Shown here: piece by piece, positions 56,582 to 64,000 of the stretch
Position numbering within the stretch: the stretch's first letter is position 1
Layout: each line of letters opens with the position of its first letter
NCBI GenBank assembly: GCA_015501075.1
Contig: JADNYJ010000001.1
Location: forward strand, 310,001 to 374,000
DNA from: Gymnopilus junonius
Lineage: Eukaryota > Basidiomycota > Agaricomycetes > Agaricales > Galerinaceae
Direction: 5' to 3'
Length of the DNA stretch: 64,000 bases
The notes under the pieces: generated by a model
The model's input: the letters and a program-made list of their open reading frames with translations, nothing else
Told to the model about the DNA's origin: nothing
The model's database searches: none
Made by a program: the position numbers and the translations under genes

Positions 56582-59080
56582 ATGTACACTGCATTTCCTC
56601 TTCCTCCGCTTCCGCAAGACTGGACAGAACACCTCGGTCAGTTCTCAAAGTTCTTCCTCTATGTAGCCTTTGATAAATTGCGTATATAGCTCCAACTGGC
56701 CAGCCATACTATTACAACTCCGTGACACAGGAATCAACCTATATTCGTCCAATTCTCGCTCAATCCCAACCGAGTAAGAAGAAAGACGAGCCTCTTTTGA
56801 AAACTCAAATCCCTGGAACTGAATGGCTGCGAATAACAACCACCCATGGCAATGTTTTTTATTTTCACAAACCTGAGAAACAAAGTCTTTGGCTCGCTCC
56901 CGACGAAATTAAATCCAGTCTCGATGCTCTACTGGCGCAGGAAGCACTGCGCGGTCAGAGGACGAATGCTCGTTCTCAATACTCAAAAACTATAGGGAAG
57001 AGAAAAGCCGAGGGTACCGTGCCCATAGACGAAATGGTTGTGAATAAGAAGGCAAAGGTGGAGGATGTAATTAGCGAAGATGAATCTGAAAGCGCAGGAG
57101 GGGAAGAAGAGGAAGAGGAATGGCAACGAGAAGCCGCTCAACAGCTTGCTGCTGAGGCCGAAGAAGAAAAGAAACGAGCCGAGGAACGGAAGAGAGAAGA
57201 GGAGTCAGAAGCTCAACGATCAAGAGAAGCCTCGGAGATCGCTATTCCACAGCGGGCTGACCTTTCCATTGAAGAAGGGAAAGTTCTATTTAAGGTATTA
57301 TGATCCGTTGTAAGTTGTTGCAGTTACTTACGATCACCACAGGCGTTGCTTAGAGAGAAGGATATCAATCCGCTACATCCATGGGATATGTCTCTTCCTA
57401 AGTTTATTCAAGATCCCCGCTATGTCGTCCTTCCTACCGTAACGACTAGACGTGAGGCCTTCGACGAATACTGCAAAGAACGAGCAAGAGAACTGCGCCG
57501 ATCAGCTGTAAAGAAAGAAAAGGAAGTCTTCAATCCAAAAGACGAATTCGAGCGCCTTCTGAAAGAAGAAGTCACGAGCACCAGAGCGAGCTGGACAGCG
57601 TTTCGCAAATCCCGGAAGAAAGATCGCCGCTTCTATGGATGGGGTCGAGACGACAGAGAGAGAGAAAAGAGGTTCAGAGGATTTTTGAAAGAACTGGGAG
57701 AAAGTGTGTTTCATTCGTTCCCTGGCTTTCGGCTACTGATATTAGGACTCCAGAAAAGAGAGAAGCTGCTCAAAAGGCCGAAGCTGATTTCTTTGCCCTT
57801 CTCAAAGAACACGTATTCATCGCTCAGGGAGCGTCTTGGAAAGAGGTATGCATAGTCTCACGGGAAAGGTGAACAGTGAATTTATTTTCTTAGGCCAAGA
57901 ACAGCTTATATAAAGATCCTCGTTACGAGGCTGTCGGTTCATCTTCACTTCGAGAAGAATTATTCGATGTATTCCTGAAGGGGAAGAATGGACATGGCTT
58001 GTCTGAAAACGCAGATGCTTCATCCAGTAAAAACCCATCACCTGAAGATGTACCAGACCGTCAAGAAAGGAGGAACAAAGCTGTCAAGGAACGAGAAGAC
58101 AGGGTCAGAACTGAACGTCGACGTCTAGAGGTTGATATTGAGAAGTCAAAGATCGGAATCAATCTAGGAGAGGGAGAAAGGCTATACATGTGCGCATGGA
58201 ATTTCGGTCATCAGAGCACTTTCTCCAGCACTGACGAATTCTACCTATTCATCTAGGACTCTGCTGACAGATGCAATTCGTGATCCCCAGGTAAGGCCTT
58301 AATTTGCTGCAGACAGTCTATCAACCGTATCTTTGTGAATCATTAGTCCACCTGGGATAACGCAATTTCACAACTGGAAACCGATCGTCGCTTCACCGAT
58401 TCCTCTCTCCCAATAAGTCAGCGAAAACATTTATTCCAGACCCACGTCTCTGGCCTCCGTACGAAGCAACTCGATAACTTGCGGGGTCTCTTTGAAGCCC
58501 ATGCCCCATCATTGGCCACTGGGATTTCCGCTTTACCACTAGCCACAATTATGTCATCGGTCCCTGTCGTTAAACTTGCATTTGATGCTGAACGGGTGGA
58601 ATCCGAGTTCAACAAGTGGCAGCGGGAAAGGACAAGTGCAGCTCGAGCCGCTTTTGACGAAATGATGAAAGAAAATTCTTTTGTGGAGTTCTGGGGACGT
58701 CTTCGCAAGATGGGGAATCAAGGGCTGGGTAGTGGCCTACAGATTGACGACGAAGATATTGGCGAAGAATCGGAAGAAAAGGTTGACATGAAAGCACTGG
58801 CTAAAAACGTTGACATTAAGGAGATGGAGAAAGTCTTGAAGGTTTGTTATCATATTCATGTTTGTTAAAAGTCACCTTACGCGTGCATTTTCCTGTTCAG
58901 AATGATAGACGTTACATCACGTTTGACCATGCGCCGGAACAGAGGGAAAGATGGCTAAGGGTGGGTCTTTGGCTGGGGAAACTTTTACGAGACACATATC
59001 TAACCCTGCTGCGTTTACAGGATTACCTTTCTAACCTGTCAGCTCCCAAGTTCTCTGTTCATGTGGAAGGTCGGAGCTAA
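56582..59080 (+). CDS. TCERG1/CA150-like WW and FF domain protein
   Basis: The first WW domain, split by an intron at 56637-56690, reads LPQDWTEHLAPTGQPYYYNS with VTQESTYIRP. The second is less canonical (EWLRITTTHGNVFYFHKPEK, then QSLWLAP). An acidic Glu/Arg coiled linker leads to FF domains: FKALLREKDINPLHPWDMSL, FERLLKEEVTSTRASWTAFR, ADFFALLKEHVFIAQGASWK and LFQTHVSGLRTKQLDNLRGL, ending DYLSNLSAPKFSVHVEGRS. WW domains bind Pro-rich splicing factors and FF domains bind the phosphorylated tail of RNA polymerase II, so the family couples transcription and splicing. Prp40 is the alternative, but the order and FF sequences fit TCERG1 better. The ATG at 56582 puts the WW domain 13 residues from the start. 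Confidence 0.86.
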
Positions 59081-59533
59081 ATTGCATGCCGTACATCATT
59101 CTTACATGTACAGACGCACGGCTATATCGAAGTTATACTTCTGTCGTTTGCGTCGATGCCTCAGTGGCTCAGTCACTTATATCTAAGGCTAGACTACAAT
59201 ACCTAAGCATTTACTTGGTTATTCAATTACGTGCAGAATGTTCAGCCCTCATCATTAAATCATTGATATCTGGCTCAGTGGCTGATACTTAATAGAAGGC
59301 GAGTCGCGATCACGAGGCCTCATATACTGGGCATGTGGACGTCGACAGCATGGTGGGAGTTGGCCACGATGACTTGACACGTCACTTGCGCGATCCGTCA
59401 TTCGGGGACATTATTGCACTATAGTATATGTACATTGCCATTGCTCTTGCCGTAACTTTTCAGGACAGATCCCACTTGCCAAGCTTACTCAATTTCATTT
59501 TCAACGTGTACTCTCTGAGAACTAGGGCTTGAT
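59081..59533. other. 453 bp between TCERG1-like gene and GRP94-like gene
   Basis: Promoter of the ER Hsp90 gene and 3' flank of its neighbour. It contains the CACGTCA and CCACG sites listed separately and a TATA-like tagtatatg near 59423. Frames here are short and not protein-like. Confidence 0.5.
59364..59384. promoter_or_regulatory. Putative unfolded-protein-response element (CCACG ... CACGTCA)
   Basis: ccacg (59364-59368) and cacgtca (59378-59384, reverse complement TGACGTG) stand 10 bp apart, 150 bp upstream of the HDEL-tailed Hsp90 start. XBP1/Hac1-type bZIP factors recognise TGACGTG and CCACG half-sites. The match is by eye and a role is inferred. Confidence 0.45.
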
Positions 59534-62500
59534 ATGCGCCTGGCTCGACTGCTTGTCCCTCTCACTTTTCTCGCCTCGTACGCTGCTGCCGAAGACGGCC
59601 CTCCGACTGATTTGCCGAAAGCCAAACATAGTTATCAAGTGAGTTGAGGACTAGAAAGTGTGAATGGACGGAACTGAACATCGCTCCTGTAGAGTGACGT
59701 AGCCCGTCTGCGGAAAATCGTTATTAACAGGTAAAATTTTCGTTTGCTCGAGGATCCGGGTCTTCAGCTTAGTCTCATTCTTTGCAGTCTCTATTCGCAC
59801 CAGTTAGTTGACTCTCGGACCTACGGTGCAGAACGGGACTCACACCAGTTTGTGATGCAGAGAAATCTTCCTAAGGGAGCTTATTTCTAATGCAAACGAT
59901 GCTCTGGAAAAGTTACGACTGACTGCTCTGACCGACAAAGGCCTCTGGGACGGAACTCCTCTGAATGTCACGATAAAAGCCGTGAAGGACGGAGATGGGA
60001 AGGGCGGACGTTTGGTTATTACAGGTGATTTACTATTTGTCGCTGCGACACTACCTTCTTAACTTCTGGCTGTAGACAACGGCATCGGCATGTCTCCTGA
60101 AGAATTAGCTACTAACTTGGTATTTACTTTGCGCTGTGTCAGCTTAAAGAGGAGACACTAACAATGATATTCTCAAGGGGACTTTGGCAAAATCAGGAAC
60201 GTCCGACTTTCTCTCTAAGGCTGAAGGTAGTGAAGATGTTGCACAAGGAAACTTGATTGGTGCCTTTGGACTCGGGTTTTACAGTAGCTTCCTCGTAGCT
60301 GATGCGGTTGAGGTCGCTTCCATTCCCCCAAAATCAGCGAAGTATCCAAATCCTGTTCAGCATGTCTTTAGATCATCTGCAGACGACAGTACGTTCGAAG
60401 TATACCCAGATCCTCGAGGCAACACTCTCGGCAGAGGTACAGAAATTACCCTCTTTTTGAAGCCAGACGCTACAGAGTACCTTGATGAGGCAACGCTCTC
60501 AGCACTTGTGTATGTCTTTACCTTCTGATTACTTCTTGTGCGAGCTAAACTTTTTTGCAGTAACAAGCATTCAGCCTTCTCTTCCGCTTTCCCTATTTAC
60601 CTCTTTGAAAGGTGGACCGAGGAAGTGCCGGACGAAAGTTCGGAAGCAGAACCTATTGCATCTAAAGCAACTCCTGAGACTTCTGAGCAGGATAACGACG
60701 AAGTTCTTGTCGAAGAAGTTGTGAAAGAGGATGTAGCCGAGGTTGAGTCACCAAAAAGGATGGTGAACGTCACCAGAGAGCAGTGGTCTCAGTTGAACAG
60801 ACAGCTCCCTCTATGGGCAAGGTCAGTCGTTGTCTTGCCTTTTAGTGAGAGCAATTTTCCACCTTTTTTGTAGGGATCCTAAGAATATTACAACGGGTGA
60901 GTGGTACATCGTCCCAGAACGCGGCAAATATTAAATGCCCTTCTTTTAGATGAATATAAGTTGTTCTATACCGCGTCTTTCAAAGACTTCATCCCTCCGC
61001 TAGCTTGGCATCATTTTTCTGCCGATGCTGGGTCCGGAGTGGCCTTCAAGGCTTTGCTTTTCTTCCCCTCTAAGCTGTGGGTCAGACGTGTTTTCAAGCC
61101 TGTGCACTTGCTAATACCTTGGTAGCACCGACGATTTCTGGCAGAAGCCTCTTGAATATAAATCAAAGGACTTCAAGTTGATGGTTAAACGCGTATTCAT
61201 TACGTCCGATCTTGGAGACGAAGGTCTGCCGAAGTGGGCAAGCTGGGTCAAAGTGGTCGTCGATGGTAAGGCCTGGATCGTTGATGGCATTGCTAAACCT
61301 GATTGAAATGCAGCCGAGGATCTTCCTCTCAATGTCTCCCGAGAAAATCTTCAATCAAATCGCTTTTTGAGACAGTTAAAAAGCATTATCATCAAACGCA
61401 TGATCCGACTTTTCAAATCGATTTCGGAAGGCGACGACCAGGCCAAGATCGACAAGATGCAAGAGACGTATGGATCCGTTCTCAAATTGGGTGCGGTAGA
61501 AGACAGTAAAAACCGCGAAGAGCTGGCGTCCTTGACTCGGTTCACCACAAATCAGAGAAATAACACGTCATTTGATCAGGTAACATCTTTTTCCAAAATT
61601 TTCTGTCTTGCACTGATCAGTCATTTGGTAAACGTTTAGTATCTTGAGAACAAGAAGAAAGGTCAGAAAAATATTTTCTATATCGCAGAAATTGGAAAGA
61701 AGCCCGAGGATCTGGCCCAGAGCGTGTTCATTGAAAAACTTCATGCTCGTGGTTATGAAGTTCTCCTGCTCACAGAACCCTTGGATGAAATTCTCATCGG
61801 CCACCTTCAGCAGTGGAAGTAAGTAGTGCGACGAGCAATCTGTGCTGGTTCCCTGATTCAGTTATGTCAAGGGGCTTCCCTTTCCAAGACGCTGCAAAAG
61901 CGGGCCTGAAATTTGGTGATGAAGGTATGGGACATTTTGTTTCTTACAGCTTTCTTTATTTTAAACGTTCGTGTTACAGATCTTGACCCTGAGGAGGAGA
62001 GGGAACAGCAAAAGGAACACGAAGAGAAATTCAAACCCCTCATCGAGTGGCTGAAGAAAGAGGCAGGCGATGCTGTGCGGGACGGTGAGATGGCTCTCCA
62101 AGCGTTGAAACGAACCAATGACTTATCCCGACGTAGTTGTTCTTTCAAATCGTCTTGTGAAAAGCCCTTGCGCAATTGTCGCCGATGCCGGAGGTTACAC
62201 AGCAAATATCCAAAGAATGATGTGTAAGTGAAATTGCCTACAAGCAATGTACCTGCCTAATTGGTTGCAGCGGCTTCAAATGCGAAGGGAAACAGAGGCG
62301 GGATTTTGCACGACTATGCCATCAAAGCCAAACTGCTAGAAATCAATCCATTCTCTCCCCTGATTGAGGGTCTGCTGCGTCGTGTTGAAGCATTACCGAC
62401 TGACGAAGATGAGAAGGATATTGATGCAGAGGATGAGCTGAAGGAAGTGACGTCTATCTTAATAGACGGCGCCCTTGTGCGTTCCGGATTCGAAGTTCCT

Positions 62501-62858
62501 GACAGCAACAGGTTGGTTTTCTTTTCACCCCGATTTCTAATTAGACCTGAACCGTTCATAGATTCTTCAACCGCGTTGACCGGGTCCTGAGAAGATCTCT
62601 GGGTGTGTCGGAGTCTGCTACTGTTGAGGTGCCGCTGAGACCGGCACCTCCTGTCGAAACTGACGAGCCGCAGCCCATTGCGCCGGAAGACCTACAGGGC
62701 GATGAGAAGCCTGGCATAATCTTATCAGACGAACTAAAAGACAAGGTAGGTGGTGGTCATTGATCATGACCTACTGTTAATCGAATTGATGACAGATCTC
62801 AATCGAGATGGAGGAAATAGATGAGGACGGTAACCCAGTCGAGCACGACGAGCTTTAA
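59534..62858 (+). CDS. Endoplasmic-reticulum Hsp90, GRP94/endoplasmin-like, with signal peptide and HDEL tail
   Basis: The start MRLARLLVPLTFLASYAAA is a clear signal peptide, and the C-terminus NPVEHDEL carries the ER retrieval signal HDEL. In between is a full Hsp90: RKIVINSLYSHQEIFLRELI, SNANDALEKLRL, DNGIGMSPEELATNLGTLAK, GAFGLGFYSSFLVAD and GRGTEITLFLKPDATEYLDE in the ATPase domain. The charged linker is short and acidic; DDFWQKPLEYKSKDFKLMVK and LPLNVSRENLQSNRFLRQLK form the middle domain; SPCAIVADAGGYTANIQRMM with INPFSPLIEGLLRRVEAL the dimer domain. Apparent stops in single frames fall in introns. The protein folds secretory clients. Yeasts lack GRP94, so a fungal copy is notable; confusion with cytosolic Hsp90 is excluded by the signal peptide and HDEL in place of MEEVD. 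Confidence 0.93.
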
Positions 62859-63043
62859 CATTAGGTGCTGAGAAGTATTTATAGTTGAGCGGATTATGTA
62901 ATGTGAATAAATACCATAGGCATTCGACCACCTCAACGCCAACGCCAACGCCATACCCTTCGTTTCATTATTACATATACCCCTTAATTATTCTAAGCAT
63001 CCCGTTGCTGTAATTCATCTGAGTTCGTTTCTTTCACACTACC

Positions 63044-64000
63044 ATGTCAACGCCAGCCCCCTTTTCCCGCCTTCAGTTGGCGGCCGCATTGCTAGGTAGG
63101 GATGTTCTCAGACTTCTATCTAATTCAGCGACGTGTTGTTTATCTTGCATACAGAGTATGACAACGACCCTGACAACCCAGATGTCCCGTACCGATCTGC
63201 CAAAGATAGTGCAATTTTTGCCCATTTGCGTCGAAATCCAGCAGCGCGACCAGATGGCCCTTCTCGCAGAAGTGACTATATGGGTGTCTCCGGTCCAAGC
63301 GAAATGGGAAGCCTTGGTGGAAGAGAGTCTGCAGTGGATACTAGGAAGTCAAGGGCATCTAGAATCTCCACTTTGCGAAACCCTTTTGGACCAGATAATG
63401 CCTCCGATTTCGAGGAAGGCGAAGATGAGGAAGAAGGGGGCGAAGAAGAGGGCTTGGAAGTAGACCTTGCTTCTTGGGGACTCGACGCATTTTTACCGAA
63501 AGAAAAGCCCAAGTCTGTAAAATCAAAGGGAAAACAGGCGGTCTCTGCTGTGGGCTCCCCTCGTTCACGCCTTTCATCCACCAATCATGATTCTTCCGTT
63601 GCAACACCACGACGTGGATTAGTTACCTCTGCATCAGTCAGTCTCAACAATTATACTGGGGGCTTTGAACGGGATAATCCTGAGCAACTTGATCGACGCA
63701 GGTCATTTGGTTCTCCTCTGGAATTAGCTGGCGCGGAACAGTCGATCCTACCTCACCGCCGAGCAGCGTCTCAAGCATCTATATTAACGCCGTCTAATTC
63801 TGCTATGGTTCCATTTCCAACTGCTCGTACTCCTTCTCCAGGCCCTGAGGATGCGTTTGCCGAACCGAAATATAAGGAACATGGTCGGATTAATTCCATG
63901 GCGAGCATGAACTCAAGGCTAATTATGAATGAAGGCGGAGAAGAATTACCACACCGACAGCGTAATGTCTCGAATGATACCTTGACGATGTCTAATCCTA
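63044..64000 (+). CDS. Unidentified acidic, Ser-rich protein, 5' part only (runs off window)
   Basis: The start MSTPAPFSRLQLAAALLE joins across an intron (about 63094-63151) to YDNDPDNPDVPYRSAKDSAI, FAHLRRNPAARPDGPSR. A long acidic patch (EEGEDEEEGGEEEG) precedes LEVDLASWGLDAFLPKEKPK, a hydrophobic island that looks conserved. The rest is disordered, rich in Ser, Pro and Arg, with RRRSFGSPLELAG and several RTPSPGP-type sites, and remains open to position 64000. I do not recognise the family. The long disordered N-terminus with spaced conserved islands is typical of a regulatory or membrane-associated protein, but its folded part, if any, lies beyond the window. The ATG at 63044 is 186 bp from the Hsp90 stop. 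Confidence 0.6.

Noticed and set aside
59760..59920. Apparent stop codons inside the N-terminal ATPase region of the ER Hsp90 suggesting a pseudogene.
   Set aside because: Splicing from a gttagt donor after SLYSHQ to an acceptor at gatgcag restores EIFLRELISNANDA without a break.
1..64000. tRNA genes, rRNA, CRISPR arrays, insertion sequences or secondary-metabolite cluster.
   Set aside because: Looked for T-loop consensus, long direct repeats, transposase motifs and PKS/NRPS/terpene motifs by eye; none found. The only carrier, ligase and transporter genes are single and not clustered with biosynthetic enzymes.

Overview
The window reads as nuclear DNA of a filamentous basidiomycete, most likely an Agaricomycete mushroom-type fungus. 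Genes are densely packed and cut by many short (about 50-65 nt) GT-AG introns, intergenic gaps are small, and protein families and splice positions are of agaricomycete type. Coordinates given for genes run from start codon to stop codon and include introns; exon joins were worked out by eye from reading frame, splice consensus and family motifs.

Layout. 1-6.6 kb: the 3' end of a glutathione S-transferase-like gene, COQ10 (ubiquinone chaperone), a six-knuckle CNBP/Gis2-like protein, a 1.6 kb gap with a possible structured non-coding transcript, and an aromatic/aminoadipate aminotransferase. 6.7-16.1 kb: deoxyhypusine synthase and a TRAPPC2L-type TRAPP subunit on a 106 bp shared promoter, a Tango6/Rtp1-type HEAT-repeat protein, a 1.55 kb gap with strong inverted repeats, and translation release factor eRF3. 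16.2-29 kb: the endocytic adaptor SLA1 (sharing an 86 bp promoter with eRF3), the large Golgi ARF-GEF SEC7, and a PMP47-like peroxisomal carrier. 29.3-43.7 kb: a multidomain E2 ubiquitin enzyme (UBA, IBR-like zinc cluster, BIRC6-like UBC), an Opy2-type membrane anchor, a soluble ABC ATPase of the CAF16 family, an AIR1/2 zinc-knuckle protein, a cysteine-less AKTIP/FTS-type E2 variant, and the inositol pyrophosphate kinase VIP1/ASP1. 44-59 kb: an acyl-CoA synthetase, an IQGAP, an MFS anion transporter, and a TCERG1-like WW/FF protein. 59.5-64 kb: an ER-resident Hsp90 (GRP94-like) with signal peptide and HDEL tail, then the 5' part of an unidentified gene that runs off the window.

The content is conserved housekeeping: membrane traffic (TRAPP, SEC7, SLA1, IQGAP, AKTIP), translation (DHS, eRF3), ubiquitin, RNA metabolism and ER folding. 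I see no transposon, secondary-metabolite cluster, rRNA, tRNA or CRISPR array. The most interesting items are the GRP94-like gene with a UPRE-like site upstream, the E2 with an internal IBR-like module, the AKTIP-type pseudo-E2, the hairpin-rich gaps at 3.2-3.6 kb and 13.5-13.7 kb, and several splicing oddities (a 14 nt microexon, two GC-AG introns, a 54 nt stop-free intron in OPY2).
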